Below are positions 36,052 to 44,840 of a DNA stretch of 64,000 nucleotides, one piece after another. How positions within the stretch are numbered: position 1 is the first letter of the stretch; every line of letters starts with the position of its first letter. Source of the stretch: Bacteroidota bacterium (GTDB taxonomy: Bacteria; Bacteroidota; Bacteroidia; 2-12-FULL-35-15); NCBI GenBank assembly GCA_016707685.1, contig JADJHE010000010.1:114982-178981 (forward strand), in the 5' to 3' direction. A program made the translations under genes and the position numbers. The notes beneath the pieces were generated by a model that saw only the letters and a program-made list of their open reading frames with translations, was not told the DNA's origin and made no database searches.

Positions 36052-36843
36052 ATGCCAATTTTTACCGACCAACTTAATCGAAAAATAGAACTACCTGCTT
36101 CTCCTAAGCGGATAATTAGTCTTGTTCCATCCCAAACGGAATTATTGTTCGATTTAGGTTTAAAAGATGAAGTAATCGGGATTACTAAGTTTTGTATCCA
36201 TCCCGATGAATGGTTTCGTTCAAAAACCAGAATTGGCGGAACTAAGAAATTTGATTTCGAAAAAATAAAAGCACTACAGCCCGATTTAATTATTGGAAAC
36301 AAAGAGGAAAACGAACAAACTCAGATTGAAGCTTTAATGGAATTGTATCCTGTTTGGATGAGTGATATCTATACTTTAAAAGATGCCTTGGACATGGTTA
36401 CAAGAATTGGAACACTAGTAAACAAAAGACAAGAAGCTGTTAATTTAAAATTAGAGATTGAATATGCTTTTAATTCATTTATAGCAGCACAAAACGAAAA
36501 CAAGTTGCCTAATAAAAGAGTTGCCTATTTCATCTGGAATGATCCATATATGGTAGCAGGACATGACACATTTATAAATGAAATGTTAAACCTGTGCGGA
36601 TTAGAAAATGTATTTACTCAAAAAGATTCACGCTACCCAGAAGTTAGTACAAATGAAATAGCAAGCGCTAATCCTGATTTAATCCTACTCTCTTCAGAAC
36701 CTTTTCCTTTTAAAGAAAAGCATATTCAAGCTATCCAAACCATTTGTCCAAGTGCAGTAATTAAAATTGTAGATGGAGAATTATTTTCATGGTATGGTTC
36801 ACGTTTAAAAAAATCGCCTGATTATTTCAAATCATTAATTTAG
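36052..36843 (+). CDS. Helical-backbone metal/cobalamin-binding protein (BtuF-like)
   Basis: A 263-residue protein of the type III periplasmic-binding fold: SPKRIISLVPSQTELLFDLG at the N-terminus, DEVIGITKFCIHPDEW, LQPDLIIGNKEEN, then FIWNDPYMVAGHDTFINEM and a C-terminal lobe ending SRLKKSPDYFKSLI. Known relatives bind cobalamin, haem or siderophores for ABC import. No signal peptide or lipobox is present and no permease or ATPase gene is nearby, so a cytoplasmic or orphan role is possible. The ligand is unknown. Confidence 0.8.
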   Translation: MPIFTDQLNRKIELPASPKRIISLVPSQTELLFDLGLKDEVIGITKFCIHPDEWFRSKTRIGGTKKFDFEKIKALQPDLIIGNKEENEQTQIEALMELYPVWMSDIYTLKDALDMVTRIGTLVNKRQEAVNLKLEIEYAFNSFIAAQNENKLPNKRVAYFIWNDPYMVAGHDTFINEMLNLCGLENVFTQKDSRYPEVSTNEIASANPDLILLSSEPFPFKEKHIQAIQTICPSAVIKIVDGELFSWYGSRLKKSPDYFKSLI

Positions 36844-36886
36844 ACAATAAAATTGGCGTATATTTTTTCGCTCGCTTATTTCTTAT

Positions 36887-36894
36887 TAGCTTTG
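36887..36894 (+). promoter_or_regulatory. TAGCTTTG -7 promoter element before the patatin-barrel gene
   Basis: TAnnTTTG match 20 bases before the ATG at 36914. The upstream region is T-rich (TTTTTTCG near 36863-36870) but has no clean TTTG. Confidence 0.4.
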
Positions 36895-36913
36895 TACAAC
36901 AAAAAAACTACAA

Positions 36914-39214
36914 ATGAATTTCATAAAACAACCTATCTTATTATTGCTGTCTGCAATGTTGTTTTTATGTTATTCTAACCCAGTAAAAGCTCAAAAAGTT
37001 GGATTGGTTTTAAGTGGTGGTGGTGCGAGTGGTTTAGCACATATTGGTGTTTTAAAAGCATTAGAAGAAAATCATATTCCTGTGGATTACATAACAGGAA
37101 CCTCTATGGGAGCAATGATTGGCTCTATGTATGCAATGGGCTTTTCACCTGCCCAAATTGAAAAACTAGTTAAATCAGAAAGTTTTAGGAATTGGTCGGA
37201 AGGAATCATTGATCAAAAATATGTTTATTATTTCAAGAGAGATGATAGTAATGCATCATGGGTTACATTTAAAATATCGGACTCGTCACTCACATCTATT
37301 ATTCCTACAAACGTAATCTCTCCAATAGCAATGGATATTGGATCGATGGAATTAGCAGGTGGTCCGGCTGCTGCTGCAAACTATACATTTGATAGTCTGT
37401 TTATTCCTTTTAGATGTGTTGCCGCGGATATCGAATTAAAGCAACCCGTAATTTTCAGAGAAGGCGATTTAGCAGAAGCAGTAAGAGCATCCATGTCATA
37501 TCCTTTTTATATCAAACCTATTACAGTAAATGGAAAACTTTTATACGATGGTGGATTGTACAACAACTTCCCTTCTAACATTATGTATGAAGATTTTTTT
37601 CCAGACTTCATGATTGGCAGTAATGTGAGTGGAAACAATCCTCCTCCAGATGAAGACAATCTTTTTTCTCAATTAAAAAACATGCTTCAGAGCAAGTCCA
37701 ATTATAGTATTTTGTGCGAAGCAGGTGTTATTATTGAGCCAAAAACAGATGTAGGCTTATTTAACTTTTCGAATGTTTCACCTATTATAGATAGTGGCTA
37801 TGTTGCAACCATGCGTGAAATGGCATTTATAAAAGCTCATATCGAACGAAGAGTTGACCCAACTGAATTGATAGCAAAGCGTGCTGCTTTCAAAGCAAAA
37901 GAGCCACAAATTATTTTTGATAATATATACATTGAAGGATTGAATAAAAAACAAGCAGATTATGCCCGTAAAATTTTACGTAAAAAAAATAAACTCGTAA
38001 GCATCGAAGATATCAAAGAAGGCTATTTTCGATTAGCATCTGACAATAAAATTAAACACATTTATCCTAAAGCAAAATTCAATAAACAAACAGGATATTA
38101 TGACTTATTTTTAAGGATAAAAAAAGAACGAAATATTGTCACCTATTTTGGTGGTAATTTTTCCAACAAGCCAATAAGCGAAGGTTATATTGGCGTTCAG
38201 TACAATTACCTTGGAAAATTTGCAATGAGTACACTTGCAAATGCCTATTTTGGAAAACTTTACAGTTCCGTACAATTAAAAACACGCTTCGATTTTCCAT
38301 TCAAAACACCTGTATACATTGAACCGGTTTTTACATGGAACAAATGGGATTATTTTAAAAGTAGCAATGCATTTTTCGAAGATGTAAAACCGGCCTATCT
38401 GATTCAAAGCGAAGAATACGGGCAATTGAATTTTGGTTTTCCTACAGGTAAAAAAGGGAGAATAGTTACTGGAGGAGGATTAGCAAGAACAACAGATCGA
38501 TATTATCAAACCTCTTCATTTACACAATTAGATACATCCGATAGAACGGATTTTGATGTTGCATCTGCTCAAGCGTATTATGAAATTAATTCGTTGAATA
38601 GAAAACAATATGCCAATAGCGGAGAACACTTAAAAATAAAATTACAATATGTAAATGGACTTGAAACCAACACTCCTGGTTCTACAACCGTTTTAGATAC
38701 CTTACCAGAATATAAAAATTACCATGAATGGGTAACGCTAAAAATATGTGGAGAAAGGTATTTCAACAGACGAGGAACATTTAAGATAGGAATTTATGGT
38801 GAAGGTGTTTATTCGACACAAACGCTGTTTAACAATTATACCTCGAGTATTTTGGCGGCACCAGCATTTCAACCAACAGCTGATAGTAGAACCGTTTTTA
38901 AAGAGAACTACAGAGCACATCAATATATAGCAGGAGGTCTAAAATTTGTTGTAAATATTCAAAAAAACATTGAATTACGTGCCGAAGGGTACATTTTTCA
39001 GCCTTATGAATCCTTAATCAAAAGAAACGATTTAAAAGTTGACTACTCAAAACCATTCGCCTTCCAACATTACATTGCAACTGGTTATCTTGTATGGCAC
39101 ACTCCTGTTGGTCCTATGAGCTTAGGAGTTAATTATTATGACCAGGTAAAAGATCCTTTTTCTATCCTTTTCCATTTTGGATATATCTTATTCAATAAAA
39201 GAGCTCTAGAATAG
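36914..39214 (+). CDS. Patatin-like phospholipase with POTRA and outer-membrane beta-barrel domains
   Basis: A 766-residue protein of the PlpD/FplA type (type Vd secretion-like). A signal peptide ends at SNPVKA. The patatin domain has the oxyanion loop GGGASG at 35-40, nucleophile GTSMG (62-66) and DGG (212-214). A POTRA domain follows, near IIFDNIYIEGLNKKQADYAR. The last ~360 residues form a beta-barrel of the Omp85 family, ending in an aromatic-rich strand (ILFHFGYILFN). In known relatives the patatin passenger is displayed or released at the surface. The substrate is unknown. It is monocistronic and appears intact. Confidence 0.93.
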   Translation: MNFIKQPILLLLSAMLFLCYSNPVKAQKVGLVLSGGGASGLAHIGVLKALEENHIPVDYITGTSMGAMIGSMYAMGFSPAQIEKLVKSESFRNWSEGIIDQKYVYYFKRDDSNASWVTFKISDSSLTSIIPTNVISPIAMDIGSMELAGGPAAAANYTFDSLFIPFRCVAADIELKQPVIFREGDLAEAVRASMSYPFYIKPITVNGKLLYDGGLYNNFPSNIMYEDFFPDFMIGSNVSGNNPPPDEDNLFSQLKNMLQSKSNYSILCEAGVIIEPKTDVGLFNFSNVSPIIDSGYVATMREMAFIKAHIERRVDPTELIAKRAAFKAKEPQIIFDNIYIEGLNKKQADYARKILRKKNKLVSIEDIKEGYFRLASDNKIKHIYPKAKFNKQTGYYDLFLRIKKERNIVTYFGGNFSNKPISEGYIGVQYNYLGKFAMSTLANAYFGKLYSSVQLKTRFDFPFKTPVYIEPVFTWNKWDYFKSSNAFFEDVKPAYLIQSEEYGQLNFGFPTGKKGRIVTGGGLARTTDRYYQTSSFTQLDTSDRTDFDVASAQAYYEINSLNRKQYANSGEHLKIKLQYVNGLETNTPGSTTVLDTLPEYKNYHEWVTLKICGERYFNRRGTFKIGIYGEGVYSTQTLFNNYTSSILAAPAFQPTADSRTVFKENYRAHQYIAGGLKFVVNIQKNIELRAEGYIFQPYESLIKRNDLKVDYSKPFAFQHYIATGYLVWHTPVGPMSLGVNYYDQVKDPFSILFHFGYILFNKRALE

Positions 39215-39252
39215 AGTTGTACTGAATTGATTTACAATAAGTTAAACTCTTT

Positions 39253-39283
39253 TTTGATTTTAAATATAAATTGTATAGATTTG
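39253..39283 (+). promoter_or_regulatory. Full Bacteroidota promoter before hppA
   Basis: TTTG (39253-39256), 19 bases, TAGATTTG (39276-39283): a full consensus. Transcription would start near 39290, so the upstream ATG at 39271 lies within the promoter and the real start is the ATG at 39355, 65 bases into the leader. Confidence 0.8.
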
Positions 39284-39354
39284 CAGCCCTTTTTACCACC
39301 TTTATTAAGGTAAAATGGAGATTTGAAACTAAAAAAAACAACAATAAAACAACT

Positions 39355-42021
39355 ATGAACGAATACGTAATTTATTTAGTTCCCGCATTAGGGATTTTAG
39401 GTTTGCTGGTAATGGCAATTAAAAGTGCTTGGGTAAGCAAACAAGATGCAGGTGATAAAAACATGCAAGAACTTGCTGGTTATATTGCAGATGGTGCAAT
39501 GGCATTTTTAAAAGCAGAGTGGAAAGTACTAAGTATTTTCGTAGTATTTGCTGCAGCATTATTAGCTTATTCAGGAACTATTCATGAAGTAAATGGCAAG
39601 CCAATTCACTCTAGCTGGATTATTTCTATTGCTTTTATTATAGGTGCTGTTTTTTCAGCAACTGCTGGTTATATTGGAATGAAGGTTGCTACAAAAGCAA
39701 ACGTTCGTACTACACAAGCAGCTCGTACGAGTTTAAAACAAGCATTAAAAGTATCTTTTACTGGTGGTACTGTAATGGGTTTAGGTGTTGCAGGATTAGC
39801 GGTATTAGGTTTAGGTGGATTGTTCATAGCATTCTTATCTATATTTAGCGATTTAGGTGCAGACACCGTTAAAACAGCTATTGAAGTATTAACAGGCTTT
39901 TCATTAGGAGCTGAATCAATTGCATTATTTGCCCGTGTTGGTGGTGGTATTTATACAAAAGCTGCTGACGTTGGAGCTGATTTAGTTGGTAAAGTTGAAG
40001 CAGGTATTCCTGAAGATGACGTTCGTAACCCTGCAACTATTGCAGATAACGTTGGTGACAACGTAGGTGACGTAGCAGGTATGGGTGCTGATTTATTTGG
40101 TTCTTATGTTGCAACTATTTTGGCGACTATGGTATTGGGACAAGAAATTATAGTTGTAGATAACTTCAATGGTATGTCACCTATTTTATTACCAATGGTT
40201 ATTTGTGGATTAGGGATTGTATTTTCAATCGTTGGTACTTGGTTTGTTACAATTAAAGATGACAAATCAAATGTTCAAACTGCTTTGAATATGGGTAACT
40301 GGGCATCTATGCTATTAACGGTTATCGCTTCTTATTTTATTGTAATGTGGATGTTGCCTGAAACATTAAACCTACGTGGATATGAATTTTCTAAATTAAA
40401 TGTATTTTTAGCGATTGTTGTTGGTACAGTTGTAGGTGCAATCATGAGTATTGTTACTGAATATTACACAGCAATGGGTAAAGCTCCAGTTTTATCAATC
40501 ATTCAACAATCATCTACAGGACATGCTACTAATATTATAGGTGGTTTATCAGTAGGTATGAAATCAACGGTTATTCCTATTTTAACATTAGCAGCAGGTA
40601 TCATGGCTTCTTATTATTTTGCTGGATTATATGGTGTTGCTATTGCAGCAGCAGGTATGATGGCAACAACAGCTATGCAATTAGCAATTGATGCATTCGG
40701 TCCGATTGCAGATAATGCTGGTGGTATTGCTGAAATGAGTCAATTACCTCCAGAAGTTCGTGAACGTACAGATAATTTAGATGCAGTTGGTAATACTACA
40801 GCAGCTACAGGAAAAGGATTTGCTATTGCATCTGCTGCATTAACATCATTGGCATTATTTGCTGCTTTCGTTGGTATTGCAGGTATTGATGCTATTGACA
40901 TTTACAAAGCACCAGTATTAGCTGGTTTATTTGTTGGTGGCATGATTCCTTTTATTTTCTCTGCATTGTGTATTCAGGCTGTTGGTAAAGCAGCAATGGA
41001 CATGGTTCAAGAAGTTAGACGTCAGTTCCGCGAAATTCCAGGAATTATGGAATACAAAGCAAAACCTGAATATGAAAAATGTGTTGCAATTTCTACAAAA
41101 GCATCTATCCGTGAAATGATGATGCCAGGTGCTATTGCATTAATTACTCCAGTAATTGTTGGTTTTATTTTCGGTCCTGAAGTATTAGGTGGTTTATTGG
41201 CAGGTGTAACTGTATCAGGTGTATTGATGGGTATTTTCCAATCAAATGCAGGTGGTGCTTGGGACAATGCAAAAAAATCATTCGAAAAAGGTGTATTGAT
41301 AAATGGCGAAATGTTCTACAAAAAATCGGAACCACACAAAGCATCTGTTACAGGTGATACTGTAGGAGATCCATTTAAAGATACATCTGGTCCATCAATG
41401 AATATCTTAATTAAATTAATGTCTATCGTATCGCTAGTAATTGCTCCATACATTGCTGTTAATACTGCTGAAGCAGGAATGAAATGCGAAGGAGAAATGA
41501 TGGAATGTACTGAAATGCATGAAGGTTGTGGCGAAGCAGCGATGATGCACGAAGGTTGCGAAAGCATGAGCAAATGCGACATGACAGAGTGCGCTAAAAT
41601 TTCGAAAGAAGAGTGTGCTAAAATGTGCGATGAAAAAGGATGTACTCCTGAAGAAAAAGCATATTGCATGAGTATGTATGGTGCTGATGGAAAATTTGTT
41701 GGTCCAAAATGCGACATGAACAAATGCATGAACATGAGCAAAGAAGAGTGTGCTAAATATTGTGATTCAGTTGGTTGTTCGGCTGAAGAAAAAGCGATGT
41801 GTGTTCAACATGCAGGTGCTACAATGGGTGCTAAAAAAGATTGCTGCAAAAAAGGTGGAATGGAAGAGAAAAAAGCATGCTGCAAAGAAGGTGCTGCTGC
41901 TGGAAAAGCATGTAGTGGTGAAGCTGCAAAAAAAGCATGCATGGATGGATGTACTCATGGCTGCCAAACAAAAGAAGAGTGCGCTAAAAAATGTGGAGAT
42001 ATTTGTGTTAAAAAACACTAA
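39355..42021 (+). CDS. hppA: Membrane-bound ion-pumping pyrophosphatase with a cysteine-rich C-terminal tail
   Basis: Hydrolyses pyrophosphate to pump H+ and/or Na+ across the inner membrane. The core (about 708 residues, 16 membrane segments) has DVGADLVGKVEAGIPEDDVR, NPATIADNVGDNVGDVAG and, near the end, QSNAGGAWDNAKKSFEKG. The block GNTTAATGKGFAIASAAL has Ala where K+-independent enzymes have Lys, so it is probably K+-dependent. After the last membrane segment (IVSLVIAPYIAV) comes a 180-residue tail from 41479 with 27 Cys plus many Met, Lys and Glu and 5 His. In known structures both termini lie outside the cytoplasm, so the tail should face the periplasm. It contains two 32-residue copies of a repeat. 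Start: see the promoter entry. The tail has no named domain I recognise. Confidence 0.95.
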   Translation: MNEYVIYLVPALGILGLLVMAIKSAWVSKQDAGDKNMQELAGYIADGAMAFLKAEWKVLSIFVVFAAALLAYSGTIHEVNGKPIHSSWIISIAFIIGAVFSATAGYIGMKVATKANVRTTQAARTSLKQALKVSFTGGTVMGLGVAGLAVLGLGGLFIAFLSIFSDLGADTVKTAIEVLTGFSLGAESIALFARVGGGIYTKAADVGADLVGKVEAGIPEDDVRNPATIADNVGDNVGDVAGMGADLFGSYVATILATMVLGQEIIVVDNFNGMSPILLPMVICGLGIVFSIVGTWFVTIKDDKSNVQTALNMGNWASMLLTVIASYFIVMWMLPETLNLRGYEFSKLNVFLAIVVGTVVGAIMSIVTEYYTAMGKAPVLSIIQQSSTGHATNIIGGLSVGMKSTVIPILTLAAGIMASYYFAGLYGVAIAAAGMMATTAMQLAIDAFGPIADNAGGIAEMSQLPPEVRERTDNLDAVGNTTAATGKGFAIASAALTSLALFAAFVGIAGIDAIDIYKAPVLAGLFVGGMIPFIFSALCIQAVGKAAMDMVQEVRRQFREIPGIMEYKAKPEYEKCVAISTKASIREMMMPGAIALITPVIVGFIFGPEVLGGLLAGVTVSGVLMGIFQSNAGGAWDNAKKSFEKGVLINGEMFYKKSEPHKASVTGDTVGDPFKDTSGPSMNILIKLMSIVSLVIAPYIAVNTAEAGMKCEGEMMECTEMHEGCGEAAMMHEGCESMSKCDMTECAKISKEECAKMCDEKGCTPEEKAYCMSMYGADGKFVGPKCDMNKCMNMSKEECAKYCDSVGCSAEEKAMCVQHAGATMGAKKDCCKKGGMEEKKACCKEGAAAGKACSGEAAKKACMDGCTHGCQTKEECAKKCGDICVKKH
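41572..42006 (+). repeat. Repeated cysteine-rich units inside the hppA tail
   Basis: Copy 1 (41572-41667) reads KCDMTECAKISKEECAKMCD, then EKGCTPEEKAYC. Copy 2 (41707-41802) reads KCDMNKCMNMSKEECAKYCD, then SVGCSAEEKAMC. A partial third copy (41959-42006) reads GCQTKEECAKKCGDIC. Shared pattern: C-D-M-x2-C-x2-[IM]-S-K-E-E-C-A-K-x-C-D-x2-G-C-x2-E-E-K-A-x-C. CC pairs lie between copies 2 and 3 (DCCKK, ACCKE). Confidence 0.9.
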
Positions 42022-42040
42022 TTAAAATAACTATTATACT

Positions 42041-42074
42041 AACGCCTCTTCATTTTGAAGGGGCGTTTTATTTA
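42041..42074 (+). terminator. Intrinsic terminator after hppA
   Basis: AACGCCTCTTC and GAAGGGGCGTT form an 11-bp stem (one G-T pair) with loop ATTTT, followed by TTATTT. It separates hppA from rsmG. Confidence 0.8.
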
Positions 42075-42087
42075 AAACCTAAGTCAA

Positions 42088-42711
42088 GTGCTTTCAATCA
42101 TTACCAATTATTTTCCAAATTTAACTCCAACTCAAATCGAGCAGTTTAAACAATTGCAAGGTTTGTATGAGCATTGGAATGCACAAATAAATGTTATTTC
42201 CCGAAAGGACATAGAATCACTATACGAAAAACATGTATTGCATTCATTAGGAATTGCTAAAGTGATGGAATTTAAACCCAACACAAAAATCATGGATGTA
42301 GGTTGCGGAGGCGGATTCCCAGGTATACCTTTGGCTATATTATTTCCTGAATGCAAATTCCACTTAGTAGATTCAATTGGAAAAAAATAAAAGTGGTGAA
42401 TGAAATTGCAGCTGCAGTAGGACTGAAAAATTTAACTGCAGAGCATAAACGTGCAGAAGAAGTGAAAGATAAATTTGAATTTATTATTTCGAGAGCTGTA
42501 ACTGAATTTCCTGCATTTTACAAGTGGGTACAAAATAAAATTTCCAAATCACAATTCAATAATTTGCCAAATGGTATTTTATATTTAAAAGGTGGCGACT
42601 TAACTGAAGAGCTAAAAGACTTTAAAAAACGAGTTGTTCTATATGAATTGAAAGGATTATTTTAAAGAAGAGTTTTTTGAAACCAAGAAGGTTGTTTACC
42701 TGCCAATGTAA
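42088..42711 (+). CDS. rsmG: 16S rRNA (guanine527-N7)-methyltransferase, two frameshifts
   Basis: Methylates G527 of 16S rRNA. The start is GTG (MLSIITNYFPNLTPTQIEQF). The SAM-binding motif is KIMDVGCGGGFPGIPLAIL, preceded by YEKHVLHSLGIA. The frame breaks at A7 (42381-42387; eight expected), resuming as GKKIKVVNEIAAAVGLKNL. It breaks again at TTTT (42660-42663; three expected), resuming as LFKEEFFETKKVVYLPM. The corrected length is 207 residues, normal for the family. It ends next to the convergent gene's stop codon. Confidence 0.9.
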
Positions 42712-43002
42712 TTACTCCTCCTCTACTATAACAAATACATCTTCGTTATCTTTTTTCATTAAATACTTTTCACGAGCAAATTTTTCAAGTGTTTCTGGAT
42801 TAGTATTCAATTCTGAAATATCAGATGTAATCTGTTTTATTTCTGCCGCATAATAATTACGCTCCTCTTGTAATTTTTTTACATCATCGCGTAATTTCAA
42901 TTGTGTTTTCAAATCATTTTTATCAAAAAACACAATCCACACCACTAAACCAATGATAGTAAGTAGGTATTTATTTCTAATGATATTAAATATTTTTTTC
43001 AC
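42712..43002 (-). CDS. FtsB/DivIC-type septum formation initiator protein
   Basis: A 96-residue bitopic protein: a short N-terminal cytoplasmic part, a membrane segment (YLLTIIGLVVWIVFFDKND) and a periplasmic coiled coil (QLKLRDDVKKLQEERNYYAA), then NPETLEKFAREKYLMKKDNE, the typical close of the DivIC/FtsB family. Such proteins bridge FtsQ and FtsL at the divisome. It converges with rsmG. Confidence 0.88.
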   Translation of the reverse strand: MKKIFNIIRNKYLLTIIGLVVWIVFFDKNDLKTQLKLRDDVKKLQEERNYYAAEIKQITSDISELNTNPETLEKFAREKYLMKKDNEDVFVIVEEE

Positions 43003-43019
43003 AGCTGAATTGTATTATA

Positions 43020-43027
43020 CAAAAATA
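43020..43027 (-). promoter_or_regulatory. TATTTTTG -7 element before the DivIC-type gene
   Basis: On the minus strand TATTTTTG matches TAnnTTTG 18 bases before the ATG at 43002. The upstream TTTG is absent at standard spacing. Confidence 0.35.
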
Positions 43028-43089
43028 AGCACGAATTTTATAAATAATAGATTGGTAGAAAATACGTTATCAACCAAACAATTAACAAT

Positions 43090-43834
43090 ATGACAAATCG
43101 CCTAAGTCTCCTAATTGTGATGTTTATAGTTGTAACAAGCGCCTTTGCTCAATCTTTTAAGGATCAACAACGCAAAAATGCACGTGTAAAAGCTGCTTAT
43201 TCTGAAAAATGGGAAGCACTAAAAACTGAAATTTCAAAAAAAGGGATTGATGCCAGTAATTTTGAACTATTTATCAGAGCATTTAAACAGGATGAAGTAG
43301 TAGAAATTTGGCTAAAATCAAAAAGCAGTTCTGAATTTAAGCTGTTCAAAACGTATTCAATTTGCAGTTCATCAGGAGTTTTAGGACCAAAACGGAGACA
43401 AGGTGATGGACAAGTACCTGAAGGCTTCTACCAAATAGCGGTTTTCAACCCTTATAGTAGCTATCATTTATCATTAGGCATCAATTACCCCAATGCAAGT
43501 GACAAACTAATTGGAAAAGGCAATTTGGGGGGATATCATGATTCATGGAAGTTGTGTTACCATTGGATGTATACCATTAACCGACACCTATATCAAAGAA
43601 GTATATGTACTTGCTGTAGAAGCACGAAACAATGGACAACAAAACATTCCTGTCCATATCTTTCCTACTCGATTAAATGAAAAAGGAATGACCTTTTTAA
43701 ATGACGAATTTGAGGAGAATAAAACACTGCTTGATTTCTGGAAAAACCTAAAACTAGTTTATGATTATTTCGAAAAGAATAAAAAGCTACCTAAAATAAC
43801 GGTCAACAAAGATGGGAAATACAGTATTGTTTAA
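43090..43834 (+). CDS. Exported L,D-transpeptidase (YkuD/YafK type), one frameshift
   Basis: Probably forms or edits peptidoglycan or lipoprotein cross-links. The signal peptide ends at VTSAFA. The domain includes KTYSICSSSGVLGPKRRQGD, PEGFYQIAVFNPYSSYHLS and, after a frameshift in the G-run at 43527-43532, GDIMIHGSCVTIGCIPLTD. That segment carries the catalytic His and Cys (HGSCVTIGC). The last part is ITVNKDGKYSIV. Corrected length is about 247 residues. It overlaps the convergent channel gene by four bases. Confidence 0.88.
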
Positions 43835-44766
43835 AAAGCAACTTTCTCAAATTGGCTGATCTTATTTAAATCTTGAACCACTTGTCCGTTTTTATTCTGA
43901 CCAAATACAGAAATAAACTTTGCTCCATAAATCACCTCTTCATAAGTGTATGAATAACGCGTATTAACCGTTTGTGAAAAGGTATCATCAAAGCCATTTA
44001 AAAGAATCATAAATTCTGCATCCGATTCCATTAAATCCTTTTCGGTCATTCCCCACAAAGGACTATTTTCATCAATAGGATGGTTGATTGTCCATGTCAT
44101 TGGAAAAAATACAATCTTTTTTAATTCCAACTCTAATGGACGAAAACGTCTTATCATTACCCCATTTTCATTTTCTAATTTTGCCAAGGTAACACGGCAT
44201 TCCATATCCGAAATTTGACTATTCCTCATTTTATTAGCAATTCTAAATTGAAATGCTTTCCCATCTTTAAAAGGAGCTATAATTGCATGATCACTGAATA
44301 ACAATCTTACTTTCGGTCTCGAAAAACGTCCATACAACAAACCTGTTGCTAATGCATATCCTAACACCCCGATCATTGATTCTAAGGCTGCAATGGAACT
44401 TGCCGTGTGCGATGAGGGACTAATGCTGCCAAACCCAACAGTACTAAAGGTTTGCGTACTAAAGAAAAAGCTCCCAAAAAATTTATCATACTCTGTGGTG
44501 CCTTCAATCCCTTTCAATCCCTCTGGACCAGTAAAATAGTACAAGCAGGTGAACAATATATTAATCACAAAAAAATAGACAATCACGAATAATGTGAATT
44601 TCCACCAAGTCATTGTTACTAATGAATGATAGATACTTACAGAACCAAGCCTTGACTGTTCAATGCGGTCAATATTAAACGAACTATCCTTGTTTATCAA
44701 GCGCGAACGCTGAGAGGACGTTTTTGTTCCAAATCCTAATTCACTTTCTTCTTTTTTAGACTTCAT
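43831..44766 (-). CDS. Inward-rectifier potassium channel (KirBac type)
   Basis: A two-membrane-segment K+ channel of 311 residues. A slide helix precedes TM1 (WWKFTLFVIVYFFVINILFT). The pore helix and selectivity filter read FFFSTQTFSTVGFGSISP, with TVGFG at residues 109-113. TM2 is ALESMIGVLGYALATGLLYG. A C-terminal cytoplasmic immunoglobulin-like gating domain follows (LLFSDHAIIAPFKDGKAFQF, then PMTWTINHPIDENSPLWGMT). It appears intact. Confidence 0.93.
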   Translation of the reverse strand: MKSKKEESELGFGTKTSSQRSRLINKDSSFNIDRIEQSRLGSVSIYHSLVTMTWWKFTLFVIVYFFVINILFTCLYYFTGPEGLKGIEGTTEYDKFFGSFFFSTQTFSTVGFGSISPSSHTASSIAALESMIGVLGYALATGLLYGRFSRPKVRLLFSDHAIIAPFKDGKAFQFRIANKMRNSQISDMECRVTLAKLENENGVMIRRFRPLELELKKIVFFPMTWTINHPIDENSPLWGMTEKDLMESDAEFMILLNGFDDTFSQTVNTRYSYTYEEVIYGAKFISVFGQNKNGQVVQDLNKISQFEKVAF

Positions 44767-44795
44767 TACTTATTTTCATTAAAACATATAATAAG

Positions 44796-44803
44796 CAAAT
44801 ATA
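44796..44803 (-). promoter_or_regulatory. TATATTTG -7 element before the K+ channel gene
   Basis: A TAnnTTTG match on the minus strand about 30 bases before the ATG at 44766. No clear TTTG lies 17-20 bases upstream. It is divergent with the element at 44815-44822. Confidence 0.4.
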
Positions 44804-44814
44804 GAATTAATTGA

Positions 44815-44822
44815 TAATTTTG
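44815..44822 (+). promoter_or_regulatory. TAATTTTG -7 element before the 44841 gene
   Basis: A TAnnTTTG match 18 bases before the ATG at 44841. Back-to-back with the channel gene's element, so the two genes share a compact divergent promoter region. Confidence 0.4.
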
Positions 44823-44840
44823 TTGCATTAAGAATTAAGC

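Noticed and set aside
39217..39256. A terminator after the patatin-barrel gene (AGAGTT...AACTCTTTTTT)
   Set aside because: The stem is only 6 bp with a 25-base loop, and its T-run overlaps the -33 box of the hppA promoter; too weak to call.
39271..39354. A longer N-terminus for hppA starting at 39271
   Set aside because: That ATG lies within the promoter spacer, upstream of the predicted transcription start; the conserved N-terminus starts at 39355.
41316..41741. A 141-codon minus-strand frame opposite the hppA tail
   Set aside because: It mirrors the repeated Cys/Met codons of the tail; no promoter or recognisable protein feature.
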